From Struthio camelus (lineage: Eukaryota > Chordata > Aves > Struthioniformes > Struthionidae): DNA of 64,000 bases. The notes under the pieces were generated by a model, which was not told where the DNA came from, did not search any database, and was given only the letters and a program-made list of their open reading frames with translations. Position 1 is the stretch's first letter. The number at the start of each line of letters is the position of its first letter. The position numbers and the translations under genes were made by a program. This document shows positions 1-34,168 of the stretch, in pieces. The stretch covers positions 76,643,088 to 76,707,087 of the forward strand of contig NC_090945.1 in assembly GCF_040807025.1 (NCBI RefSeq), written 5' to 3'.

Positions 1-1823
1 ACACATTATCTCCCTCTCAGACGCATGTATGATGATGTCCTTACAAGTACACTGATCACCTGTGTGACCTTAGGAACAATCCTGCTTTCAAAATTACCTG
101 TAGGGAATATACTAGCAACCACCATTTTCTTCAGGTTCCATCTTCTACTGCATTTGAATTATCCTGTTATCATGATTTAAACTCTGCAGGAAGGGGCCGC
201 ATTTACATACAATAATCATTTTTTTTTTTAGAACTGTGTCATTCTTGGTCTTCATACATAAAGGATCTTTTCAGGAATATTTTCACATATTATTAATTTG
301 CTTGGTGAGGATAACCTTTATCTTGTTCACTAGGCATAATTACAAATTAATTGGTCAGGCCTGGATTTTATAATATCTAACATTAATTTAGATAACAATA
401 TGTTAGATTATATAGGAAAATACAAATAACTTCAAAAATAAATATTCAAGAGGAGTCATTGTTTAATGGTGAGAATGGAAAATGGCCTGAGTTTCAACTA
501 CTAACATTAATTCTTTACTTCTATACCTGAATCTAATCTTGGATACTCAATCCTGCAAATACAGTGAAAGCAGGAGAAATATGTTTTTCAAAGAGTAAGC
601 AGAAAGAAATGGTGTATATCAAATTCATCTGATGACATTCTGAATTTATGTTAAAGGCAATTTCAAAGTCATCATTCATTAAAGCATCAAACACTTGCTA
701 ATATTTCATCTTAACCATTTAAATAAACTTAAATAAATATAAACCTTTATGCTTTCAGCTCCCTCTTGTGGTATACCAATGTTGATCTCTTTTACTGACC
801 ACTCCTTAAAACATCCACTTGCCTACCACAGTTGTTCCACCCGCAAATACATGTAGAAGCATTGAGCATTCTTCGTAATTTCCATCTATATATTTTGGTC
901 ATCAGTACAGGAGATCGTTACATTGCAATTAAGATTTTAAAACTTCGTTATCTCTCCCAGTAATTTGCATGTCCCAAAGCATACCATCTGCCCAGCAATA
1001 ATAAATAAGCTTCTTTTTTTTTATTTCTTTTGAGATATATATATATATATATATAGGTATATATATATATAAGTATATACACACAGTACAATATTTTTCT
1101 TTTGTGGTAGAGAATAAATGCGAGTTTTCATTGCTGGTTGTTCATTAAGTCAACAGATTCCAGTTAATAATGAAAAAAATTATACATTTAATATCAAAAG
1201 CAACTTCAAGTATCTTCTATACATTTTAGTATTCAGTATATAGTAAGGTTGGTTTGGGTTTTTTTATTATCAAAAGTGGTTTTTTACCATAATATCTTAG
1301 AGTACTATTCATATCAGGCATGGATTTTAAATTGATGTATCTCATGGTCCCAACTAGCTCTTCACAAGAACCAAAGGTCACTTGTACAATCACTGCATAT
1401 GTTTCAAAACAGGGTTTAATCATCAGCAAAGTCAAGATGCAATTAGCATGTTTAGAAATACACTACTTTGTTCTCCTACAACAGGTCAGGCTGCAGTCCT
1501 TGATGTGAAGCAACATACAACACTGCTGTTTGTAAAATCATACCTGACCTAGGCATAAATAGTACTGAAAAAAGTTCCCAGAGCTATTCATCCCTTAACC
1601 TTTCTGTATAAAAATAGTTCAACTTAGGCATTTATTGCACTAGCTTTCTCACACTGAATAGCTCTCACCCTGCATTCTCTCTTCTCTTTGCTTAACTATG
1701 ATTACACTAAGATTTTTAATTTCCATGGAAAACCTGGGAATAGGGCAATAGACACACATAAGGTGTGCGATAAAGGGATGTCTATAATATCAACAATAAT
1801 CTCCGAGGCATTCACAAAGGAAA
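1..1823 (-). other. Probable 3' UTR and downstream flank of MSANTD1
   Basis: AT-rich sequence without a supported gene. The 3' UTR must begin at 1823 on the minus strand. Possible polyadenylation hexamers on that strand are AATAAA at 1636-1631, 1268-1263 and 1025-1020, and ATTAAA at 1720-1715; none can be chosen with confidence. A TA dinucleotide tract sits at about 1034-1083. No RGS12 exon, the neighbour expected on this side in mammals, was recognised. Confidence 0.5.
1034..1083. repeat. (TA)n microsatellite
   Basis: Alternating TA run interrupted by a GG and an AAG, ending in a short CA stretch. Confidence 0.9.
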
Positions 1824-22546
<20,723 letters not shown>

Positions 22547-23390
22547 TTTTAGGCAGACAATCTGCTAGCAGGGGGTCATGGTCGCCTGAACGAGCTTTTA
22601 AGTTGCGCCTTGACAGGCTCTCTAGGAGGCTGCAAGGACTGAGGCCGTGTACACAAGGAGGAAAAAAAAAGCCTTTTGCAAAGATATTCTGCAAAAAGCT
22701 TCAGGCAGCTTTATGAAAACTATATATCTATACCCTAATAAATGTTTAAAGCAGGCAGTCTCATTAAAAAGGTGCCTGCATCTGTTCCCAAGAACATGCA
22801 CAAAAACAGGATTTAAGTGTTTAAATATACATAGAAATGCGTATACAATTTTAATATAAAGCCACTTCTCTTTTTGTCCCTGCCTGAGATGTTTTGCTGC
22901 TGATAAGCACATACTGCAGTCCTGTCAGCACGAATTTGCCTTTGTAGGTATGTATTACCGTACGTGTATTTTGTATTCCTAGTAATTTAGATGCTATTTA
23001 TGCAGCCTGCGTTCTGCCTTAGGACTGCAGCAGGAGCATTTCACCTGCTTTATGGGGGGACCTAAAAGGATTATTCAACGAGTTAAAAAAAGGCTGCAAG
23101 ATGCTTAGAACTGTGAATAAATTGCTTTGCTGTAAAACAAGCATTTTGAGCTGCTTTCTCTATAGGGCTACATTCTGCCAGCAGTCATACCGGAGAGGCA
23201 GCGCTTATTCATCACGTTAAATTGTGCAACGCAAACAGTGGGCCAAATCCTGCCCCCACGGCCATTCACACAAGCTCACAATAACCGTCCCCAAAAGCGG
23301 GCGATGCATGCTATGCATTAATTCAGGCAGCGCGACCCGCTCAAGAGAAAGATGTTAATTCTCCACGTTCCAGATACAACTGTGTTATGT

Positions 23391-23411
23391 AAAAATAAAT
23401 AAATAAATAAA
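23391..23411. repeat. (AAAT)n microsatellite
   Basis: Five AAAT units. Confidence 0.9.
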
Positions 23412-23805
23412 TCACGGACCTTTTTTTAATTATTATTTTCTGTTTCAGCATATAACAGCAATAACGACCTCACTGCTGGGCATTTCCTGCAGATTAATGA
23501 CAGGCAGGGGTTAATGGCCTGAGGCTCACCCAGCCAGTCGTTAATCCCCAGGAAATGTTCTGTGCCTCAATCCTTAATGCTTAAGTATCCTATAAATTGT
23601 AAGTCTTCTCATAACCACATCCTTGATCTTAACAATAGTTTAAAAATGCACAGCTTGGTTTGCATCCTGGGGATGGCAAAGAGAGCACATAATGTTCCTA
23701 AAAGGTACACTAATAAAATTTGTAGCTTCGTTGCCTTCTGTCCATCTTATTTATTCTATTGTTTATTACAAATGGCACAAAAATGCACCCGAGCATAAGT
23801 GTGTC

Positions 23806-23832
23806 GGGGGGGAGGGGGGGGGGACAGGGGGG
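23806..23832 (+). repeat. G-rich block with G-quadruplex potential
   Basis: G runs of 7, 10 and 6 separated by A and ACA; enough guanines for four stacked tracts. Position is in the proposed upstream intron. Confidence 0.75.
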
Positions 23833-24876
23833 AATCAGCTATACTGTACATAGGTGCTTCCAGAGATCTAACCCTGAACCTGTCTCTGCTAGAAATTACC
23901 TGCTGAGTCACTGGCTTCCTTAAAAAAAAAACAATAACAACTGGCTTCCAAATAACTACTCTTAACTACTAATATGACAGCCTAGCAACTATTACCTTTA
24001 AAAATGTGTAAATAGCAGCATATGTTGCCATGATGATCTCGCATGGTTTGTCTCTTGGGTGGCCAGCTGGGAGACATCACATGATCAGGGGACAGATGGT
24101 GGTCAGAAGAGGATCAGCTGGTGACAGGTTCATTTTATTAATTTATTGTTTTGTTTTGTTTTGAAATACCCATCACTTAACCTTGGGCTCCAGGCAGCTA
24201 TATTAATAAAAACATACCAAATTCTGCTGACCGCCTTTGTAGCCAGCAACAGGGGATCACTAGGGCCAAGGCAAGTAACACAGGGGCTTAGAAAAAAAGA
24301 CCACCAGCCTCTTGCTACAGTTCGGGATCTGATTTGGGACCAAACCCAATGCATCCTAGTACAAAGCCCAGCCCACTTTTCAAACTTTATTAATCTATTA
24401 AAGGATTGCTTTTCCTCTCCTGACTTTAATCCACCTGGGTTCCAAAAATGTTGATTAACACTACTGAAACATATATAACCTATATATATATATGTTGCCA
24501 AAAAAAAAACCCAACAAAGATAAGTATGATCTTTGCTTTAAAGAATTTTTATTCCCGCTCCAAACATAAGACCTAGCACAGATAAGTACAGGGTGGAAGA
24601 GACCCTGGCCAGCCGCAACAAGTTTTTGTTCCTGATGGTCCACAAATGTTGCACTCTTCACCTACATGTGCCTTGCACGCGTGCGTGCAACTGCTTCTTT
24701 TCACAGCATCATCTGCCGGGGCCGTGCCAGGCCCGCGGATGCAAACCCTCTACACTGCGGAAGGGAGGCGGCTGTTTCTCTGTATAATATGCACCTCTAC
24801 TACTTTTCTATACACTGTTTTCTATTAGTATAATTGACGGATTGATATAGTGGTATAGTGCTATTTAACATCTGCT

Positions 24877-24898
24877 AAAAAAAAAAAAAAAAAAAAAA
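24877..24898. repeat. Poly(A) tract, 22 bases
   Basis: Uninterrupted A run without the flanking features of a retrocopy that I can recognise. Confidence 0.9.
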
Positions 24899-26454
24899 GC
24901 TTTCCAATAAAACCTCCCTTCTTCCCTCCCCTCAGCACGAGAAGGGAATCTAAGTAGCCAGGACTCAAGTTTTAACCCCTCCTCTGAGAAAGTCATTGAT
25001 ATTAATTATGGAGACTCCACATGCCTCCCTCTGCCTTGCTGAATGAAGTGCACGTTGGTTGATAAAGCAACTGCTTCCTTATGCAGAGCTAAAATTGAGC
25101 TTTCTCCAGTTTCTTACCCCCCCAGTCTTCCTTGTGGTCTTCCCCAAGAGCCAGAGCAGGAGGGAAAACAGAGAAAGAAAAAAAAGAAAACCTGCCTCTC
25201 CAGATTGTCCGGGACAGGACGCCGATCTCTGCAGGAAAGGCACCCCTGGGGCCGGCAGCGATGTCTCCTCCCCTGAACCACCCTTCAGAAGAGATGTTCC
25301 CTTAGCGATTCTCTCCTCATCTTGCTTCTCGAGCCAGAGGCAAGCTCAGTTCACCAGCCGATAAGATTCAGCGTTTGTCTGAAGACTGGCTGGCCACAAA
25401 ACCACCAGAATAACTGCTGGCATGACTTGGTGCCCCGTCAGACCCACAGCACCAATGCACTTTGCACCGAAACCCGCAGTGCTTCATTTGCCACCTCCTC
25501 TCGCAGCAGTCTTCTCCATGCTGAGGACCAGTCTCGTACTGAGCACCCGGCAAGAGCAAAACTGCAAAAGTTACCATTTTCCTCAGAAAGGAGGTTACTT
25601 CTCTTGGAAACCATGGCCTTGGTTCACTGAAAGACACAGTGGAGCTCCTGAGACATCTGTACAGAGGCACCTTCCCTCCATAGCAGCAAGCATTTCTCCT
25701 TCTCCGCTCTCCGGTTCACCTTGGTCCCCTCCTCTGTCCTGTGCTGCAATGGCGAGTCTAGATGATATTCCTACGAACACGGACCTCAGAGGATTTCATT
25801 CCTGCGTTTCCTTTCAATGCCACACCTGTGCCTGCGAGCGCAGAGCGGTGCGAGTGTAACGATCCTCTAGAAATCTGTTGTTTGTATCATCTGTCTAAAC
25901 AGCTTACCTTTTTTGCAGTCATTATACACCAGCTTGAATAACAGCTCTCACAGCTGTTCCACCTTTCACGGTGATCTCTAAAGATAACATGCCACAGGCA
26001 CAGCCCTGAGCTGGGTGGAAGGGTGTCTCGCTTGCAGAGGCAGATCTAACGACGTTGGCCTGTAGAAGTTTCTATCATAGAGTTTGGAAAACTCACATGG
26101 TCATAACATGTGTGTTGACTGTGCTTCACGTGATCTGTGACAACTGACTGCATATGCTCCAGCTTTGCAAGTGTGGGCTAAAGCACGCTACATAAAACTT
26201 CCTTTCACCAAGTTTAAGGTAAGGGGTTTTCCCTTGCTTTTGCTCGGAGATGACAGCTATAATCAGTTAGCTAGCAGAGCTCAGCCTACAAACTGTTAAG
26301 TCATTACAGTGTGATTACATGCGAGCATGTCTGATCCCCTTGTTAGGGATTCGGGCAGAATAAGTCAGGTAGTGCCTCTTCTGCTAATGAGAATTTACCC
26401 CATTAAGGATCAAGCAAGTTCTGCATCTTCTCCTAAACATACTCCCATTTCTGA

Positions 26455-26516
26455 AGTCCAAATGGACAGCCACCTACAGAGAGGTAATGGCAGACAGCTA
26501 GCTGTCCATCTGGACT
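26455..26516. repeat. Imperfect inverted repeat (16-base arms, 15 pairs)
   Basis: Arm 26455-26470 (agtccaaatggacagc) is complementary to 26501-26516 at 15 of 16 positions with a 30-base spacer. Confidence 0.7.
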
Positions 26517-29500
26517 GCAGGTGCAGAAGTACATTAATTTTCATGTAAGTCCTCAGACAAAACTTTAAGGTCTGATGCCAATTTTAGCAGCACTAGTAGC
26601 AAACACCATTTGAGGCAGAGAGGCTCTGAGCACTGACCTTGGGAAGAAGAGGTCCCAGCTGGAGGGCTACCAGAAATGGAGTACACGCACCACTCAGGGA
26701 GGGAGGTGCAACTCTCCAAAATATGCTGTCCATGGGTACTTCAGTCCTATAGTGTCTCAATTACGTACAAGTCAAAAAAGAAAGCCGCTTGGGCCCTTCT
26801 ACGTCTTGGGCAAGTTGTTGAAAGCAAGGGTATCCAAGGCACAAGCTGGTCACTGCTCCCTGAAATCCTCCGGTCTGGCCCATCGGGAATGTAATGCACA
26901 TGTGGACAATAACACATTTAAAAGACGGTAGTCACTGCCAAGCATATGCTCATCCTCTGATTTTTCATCTTTGGCGTGCACACCTTGATAATTAAGTTTA
27001 AAAGGATGCAAGCACGTGTGAAGAAGAAAGGCATTTGGTTTTTGCATGGCACTGGAACACTACTCTAAGTTTGTAAAAGCTGCCTGCTTATGTTGGGCAG
27101 CTGGCTCCTTCCCCACATTTTACTGTCCACTAGGCTAATATGCCCACTTTCTAACAAATTATTAAAGACGTTTTTAGTGTCTCTAATTGTTGCGCAATGC
27201 AGTTTGCAACGAGGGATAAAAGTAACGAGAGAAGAAATACATTTCCACTGCTGCTGAAAAACTTGGCCAGAGGAAGCAGACAGGGACAGGTGACCAAGGA
27301 GAAGAAACCTTCTTCTCACCTCCATTCAAATAGCAGGTTCACGGCCTGAAAGCAGCAGTTCAAGAGAGCACGGGAAACCAGGAGGCTGCTCTAGGGCAGG
27401 GAATAGCCCTGCCGACGGCAGAGTCAGCTCCAGGAACTCCCGTGGGGTCCCTGTTCCCTGTTCCCTCTCCCTGGGGTATGGCGTTTTGGGAGTTTATAGA
27501 TGCTCAGAAGCTTAAGAAAAACATAAGGGCGGTGAAGGCAAAGCCATCAGGTCAGCCTTGCAAAGCTGTACACACACACTTGTGCAGTCCTGGCACCCTG
27601 GAGGGCAGTTTAACAGAGGAATGATACAATGCCATTCACCCAGGAAGCAAAGAAACTACCCAAACCAAAAGGTGAGGGAGCCGCTTTATGGAAGCAGGAT
27701 AATAAACGTTATTCAAGCCAAGGAAGTATAGTAGATGTCACACGGTAAGCAAGAAACACAGAGCCCCCTTTGTCAGAGGGTCTACAATCCAATTTGGATA
27801 CGACACAAGGCAAACAAAAGACCAGGACAAGGATACTCCAGGAAGGACAAGTGACAGCAATATAATTGCTGAGCAAAGGCCATCGCATAGCTGGACAGCT
27901 TTTATATATGCCTAAAATAAACGTTTAACACCTGCAAAGGGGTCTGACAACAGATATGGGCACTCTGCAGAAAGCTGGCTGAGGGGAAACACTAGTGCTG
28001 GGCAGAGGAAGATAACTCTGCTTTGAAGAGAATATTTTGATATTTGTAAATTTAGAATAAAAGAACAAGAAAACGAACATTTCCATGCAGATTTGCTGCT
28101 ACAGGGCTGGCTGGCTGGCTGCTGGGCCAGGGCAGCCAAGGAGGAAGGTGGTCTGTGAAGGTGCAGGTGAGCTGGGGGAAGCTGTACAAGTTTCTGTTTT
28201 TGGTGTGGTGGGCCACAGCCTGCTGGAATTTCATTGCAATCGTAACGTTTTCCCAAAACATTTTGATCTTGCTGAACTGACAGATCCTGACCAAAAATAT
28301 CTCCATTGCCTTTTTTAGTAGTAACCATGGAAGCCCGCTTCTCACAGACAGTCAGTCTGAGAGAGAAGGATGGAGAGCGGCAGCGAGGTGAACGTAGAGA
28401 AGCTGGGAAACAGGACAATTTGGAAACGACAAAATTGTCATTTTGTCAAGACCACGCAGAACAGGGGAGGCGTTAGTGCAATCACAGTGAAGAACTGGAA
28501 TTTTATGGGCCTTTAGAAGGGGAAATTCAAGGACTGAACGGGGAACCCAGGGAATTCACTGTGTGGAGAAACCACTGCGGTATAGATTTGTAAGGCTGAT
28601 AATAATTAGATTAATAATTACAGTATTAAGATTTTTTTTTTTTTAAGTTTAGAAGGGACACAAATATTTACGCTTCAGACCATAACTTATTATATTAGGG
28701 GAAACAATTCTATTATAGCCAGGCTGTATACCACAGATAACCGCTTCCAAAACATCTGGCACTTGCCATATACAGTGACAGACATTGGACCAGATGGACT
28801 TTTAGTCACACACGTTCCTAAGCTTTCATAGCTACAGGGAAAGACGGGCATTATTCTAAAAATTTAGATAAACTGGAGAGAGAGCAAAGACAGAGTTATG
28901 TGTGTGTCTTGCTCCCAGTTCAATTTATAGCGAACAGAGCATTTCTGAGATTTGCCTACCCCTAAGGAATCATCTGCCGGTCCTCAGCATAGGGAACAAG
29001 CGCACGGCACGTAGCGTCAGCTACGTCGTTCTCCCGAGAAGCAAGCGACAGGTGAGATTGCAATGAAAATCAGTCAGCTCCCAGCTAGCGGTTTCCTGAA
29101 TCCCACCTGAAGGGGTCAATTTTGGTCCTGCTTATTTGTGGGGTTAGTCAATAAGCCTTCCTGCCCCTGTTTGGTTTTTAGTACGTTTTCACACACTACA
29201 TGCTGGAAAGCGTCTAGTCCATTAAAAACTGCTCCTAAAACACTATCCAAATACTTCTCTTTCAGAAGTAAATTCATCTGCGAATCTGTTCTAAACAGTT
29301 CGGTTCAGATATAGACCATGATTTAAACCAGTCTGAATTTGAGATGTTAAAAAAAAAAAAAGAAATCCCCGTTGTACAGAAGTCTGTACTCTGCCTTGCG
29401 CTGAGCAACGTTGCTCTGACTCAGCAGGGCAGAAAAAACAGCCGCGTCACGAAAACGCCCGTCCCGGCGGTAGCTGCGCCCGTGGCTCTGATCCGCTCCG

Positions 29501-32500
29501 TCTCGTTTCTGCCCCAGCAAGGATTAACGGTGCCGTTGTAATCCCCGGCTAACAGAAGCGCAGAAAGCAGCAACGTTTAAATAAATACTTGAAGGAGGTT
29601 ACCAACCCGTTAGGGAGAAGTCAGCCCCCAGATTCAGACGAGCGACGCGAGGCCAAGCGCAGAGAGCCGGCCGCTTGCGCAAGACTGCAGCTAAGCCAGT
29701 TTCTGCATGGTTTTGGTAGCAAGAATTAGGCTTGTTGAGTCAATGGGTTCTAGCTCGCTCTTCTTCCAGCAAGGAGAGTGGTTTGGGCCCTATTCCAGCA
29801 ACCACTGGCCTCGGAGAAACTGCAGAGCGAGTCGCTGGCGGTTGCCTGCCAGAACCCCGGCCTTTCTGCTCAAAGTGTGCTACTAGCTTGGCAGCCTGCT
29901 AAATCCACCTAGCAGCTGTTTGCATCCACATGCTGTCTTCCTGACTCCCCGCCAAGAGCCGCGAGGGAAACCGAGCCCGGCAAGGCTCGCAGGCCCGCTC
30001 CGTGCCGTGCCCTCCGGCTGGCGGCCACGCTCCGGGGGAAGCCGGCAATCACCTGGACATGCTCAGGGAAGTCTCGCACAGGCTCAGTCTCAGCGGGGGA
30101 CAGCGGTGGGATTAGGCCCTGCTGGTCTGCAGCTTAATCAGCTGCAGGTTTTGGAGAATTAAAAAAAAAAAGTAACAGCGAAGTCGTCTGCCAAGGCGAG
30201 AAGCGCGGGAGGTTCTCCAGCTCCAGGGCTGCGTTTCTGCTGAGAGACCCCAGGCTGCACCTAACGGCAGGCTTCCCCCCCCCCCCCCTCTAAACTTTCT
30301 TCAGCCCTACAGAGGGACATTTCCAAGATTAAAAACTATTTCAGATAAAATATTTAGGGCACAGGAGACTTCTGTATGAGTTCATAAAAGATTTAAGAAC
30401 TGAAATATAAATGGTGTTTTGGGTATTTTTGCAAGACAGCTTCAGGAATGGAAATTCTAGCAGAGCGTTTCAACCTATAAAGTTCAGACAATGCTAATAA
30501 AAGACTGCCTGAGCTGAGAGCTGCCAAAAAGATAAGTAAAACCAAATTCACCGCTGCGATAGCCAACTAGCTTATCAGCTCAAGCAGTTGCTAGTGGAAA
30601 TTGAGACCATACAAGAGGTAATTGCCATTTCTGGAATAGGCTGCCCAGCAATTTCAATCATCTCAAAAGATCTCCACGTGCTTGCAAGGGGAAAGGGCAC
30701 GGCTTTCAGGGGCCTGAACTGGAGGTAGCAGTGGACCTTTATCCTTGGGACTCTATTTCCAACACTATGCTCAAAGTGTTTCAGGAGCGTTTAGTGCCCC
30801 TGTCAGAGCTACACGTAAAAGCTGTTATCCCCAATCAAAACATCCAAGTTTTCTGGTAGAAGTAGATGTTTCCATGCCATCCCCTGAAGGCCGTGCTGTG
30901 ATGCAGCCTGTGAAATCCTGCATGGCCTCTATTCACAACCACTTCCCTCTCAGAGGGCAACTGTTGCCTTCCTGCAGATGACCCATGCAAATTCTTCAGC
31001 TCCTGAGACACCGAGTTGCAACTCCAAGACAAACGTGATACCAGAAGCCTAAACGTTACCTCTGACACCTTGTGAAGGCAGGACAACAAGCCATCTCAAG
31101 GCAGAAAAGTTTCTTGCGATGAACATATAACGTTGTGCCTTTCAACCCAGCTGGTTTGCCAGGTCTTGTGAGCATTAAAGCAGAAAGCATTAAAATCAGT
31201 TACTTTCTCTGGGACATTCCTCTTCGTTCACAGCACGCACGAAGCCCTGCTCCCTGAAGGTCCGTGGGGTGGCCAGGAGCAGACGTCCTTGTTCCCTCGC
31301 GAGCCCACGCTCACCTCCGCAGCCTGTGTCCTGCCTCAGGAAGCCACGTCTCTTCTTGCCGCCAGCCTGTCCTGCAAGTGCTTTCATGCTCCCCTTTGAC
31401 ACTGGGCTTTTTCCAGCTGTTTTCTCTCTGTGGCTCTCTGCTGTTTATCATATGCAGCTACAGCCCAATCAATCTGCAGCCACCAGGGCTCAGTTTATGT
31501 TCCAGCCTTAACATGCTCTGATCTGGGCATTAGCTTCTATTGTTTCGGCTATCGCTAAACAAAGGAGCGTATGCTTGCTTCCGCCTCTGGCCTTGGTGAA
31601 ATGCTGCCAGCAAACCCATCAGCCGGTAGATCAAAGAAATACTGGCAAGCAGTTGCACACAGGAGTATTCTGGCCAGTCTTACTGCTTAAAGTTTGAGGA
31701 AGTCCGTCTGTCTCCTTTCATAAACCCTCCTGAACTAACGCACACCCACAAACCACTTCTGGAGGCAAAATATCCTACATCCAACACCAGCTGTCAAATA
31801 CCACCAGGGATTTTAGAGTTCTCCCTGATGTTCTTCATTCAAGACAGCATTTAGCATTGTAAACCAGGGGACAGGTCCTGCAGAAGTATAGATCTGAGCG
31901 GATGCACACACGTAATTTGCTCGTCAAACGGGAGGGAAACACGAAGCACAGAATACACCGTGAACACTGCAAGTTGGGTGTTCAGATTTGGAGAGGAGCA
32001 AAACTGATACCACCAAAAGTAGTGACAAAGTACCTGCTATCCTTCCTCTGCTGAAAAGATTACGCAGGTGAAGCAAGAAGATTACTTTAAATTATAAATT
32101 ACCTGGATTTGGTTTGCCTGGAGCAGGTTAGGGACCACTCACAATTCATTAGGGCAGCAAAGCTATGGGTGCAGCTGCCTCCAGCAGGTGAGCAAGGCTG
32201 AGTAACTGCAATAGACTGGGGTGTTCAGGCAACACAGGAAGACCTGGAAGAGGACGTCTGTCCACAGCTGTAGAGGCTGAGGACAAGCCGGACCAGAACA
32301 ATCAGAAGGATGGACTTCGCTGCTATGGATTTAAATTATGATATGTACGTGGGGGTGAACTGAGGAACCAGCAGAGCTAGACAGTCAAAACTGAGGATCC
32401 GTAGACCGCACCGTCAGTAGTGCAGAGCCTCCCCATTTCAAGCAGACCTCCATGGGAGTAGGGCATGCTTGGCATACATGAGAAACCTAATCCAGATGTT

Positions 32501-34144
32501 TTAAGGGGGGAATCTAAGACCACACAGAGGTAAGAGACATCTAGACAGAAGATGCAAGTACAAACGAGTTGTCCAAACGGAGTCTGCGGCAGATATGAAT
32601 TCTTTTTTTGTTTTATGCCTAAAAATTCAATTGACAGATTTCTGTATAGCCACAAAAAGCATTTTTGGATCCCCATGGTTGCAAGCAAATCTTCAACTGC
32701 TCAGAAGTTCAGGATTTTTTGGTGATGTAAAATAGCTTTAATGACTGTAGGGCCAGAGATATTTTTAAACAAGCCAATAAGGAGCCACCATCTGATTGCA
32801 GAGACACAAGAATAAACAAATTATAAAAAACCAAGCCAGTTTACAACACAGTATCTCATTCTCTCAAGTTATAGAAGTGGCTAGTGTTTTTCATCTGCTG
32901 TGCAAACAGAAAGCAGCAGTGTATTTCCCAAGGGAGGCACTCTTGTGTAACTGTTTACTGGAAGCAATCACCCAAGTCAAAGGACTTAAGGAAGTTAGTC
33001 CCTTCTCCCCCCACCACTTCGCTCACCTTACTGTAAAAGAGTATTGTAAAAGCTTCACGGACTGGCTTTAGCTTTTATTTTGCTAGGGATTTAGAAAGAG
33101 CTCAACAGCCCGATCCACAAAACTTCCCAGTCAAGGGCAGACCAAGAAGTATAACTGCTTCTTGGCAGGATCTCACTAGCAACACAAAAGAAAATATTCT
33201 TCCTTTCTGAATGTACTCCAACTTTAACCTAACAGCGGTGGTTTACAGGCTTGAACTTATTGTTCGTGCTGGCTTTCCCCACGCTATCTTTAATCCCCTG
33301 TAGCAATATCTCAGTGGCTGAAGCCACTCAAGCAGACCCAAAAAAAGGCGCAACTGAGGCAGCAGAAAGTGTGGTCTGAAATATTCAGCCCTAACGTCAC
33401 AATTTTCTCCATTTGCAACATCTTTCCCTGCACACACTATGCTTCATGACAACTGGACAGGCAGATTATATTAAACCTCATGCACACCTTTTCAAATGAT
33501 TTCTCATCAAATCTCAGCAGGAACTAATTGAAGATTAAACTAATCATTCCTTGAGGCCTCTTACAGAATATTTTATCACTTCTTTGTGAATACATTACAA
33601 AGAACTTCAGTGAAGTGCAGATCTGGCAGGACCGCTGAAGACACGTGTTAGAGTGGCTGGACACACATCTGGGAAACAGGGACTTGGGGCATCCCCAATG
33701 AATGGGACAAGACAGACGCTTGTCCCTGTCTTCCAGCTGTAAGAGCTGGCCTAGGAAAAACCACAGTAGCAAGCATTTTCCAAAATATCGCCTTGCCTTT
33801 CTGAAAAACAAATAGCAGGTCAGACAACGGCTGTTCCACATTACATGAAATATTCCTGACAAACTCCCTAATCTTCTCTGCCTCCTGAGATCTACAGCGA
33901 ACCACATTGCCCGTCCAAACATGAGTTTCCTACCAGCGCTCGTGCTGATCCGTGGAACAACCCACAATAACCAAATTCTTTAGTGACCAACATGCAATTC
34001 CCTTCCTGACCTCTGATCCATACAGGACCTCTCTGGGTATTGTACATAAGTTATTAGTTAACTGACATTCAGACTCCCACCAGGCTCTGAGTAAAAGCTG
34101 TAATGTTGAGTCATGGCAGACCCTGCGACTAGAAAGCTAACTAC

Positions 34145-34168
34145 TTTTTTTTTTTTTTTTTTTTTTTT
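34145..34168. repeat. Poly(T) tract, 24 bases
   Basis: Uninterrupted T run. Confidence 0.9.
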
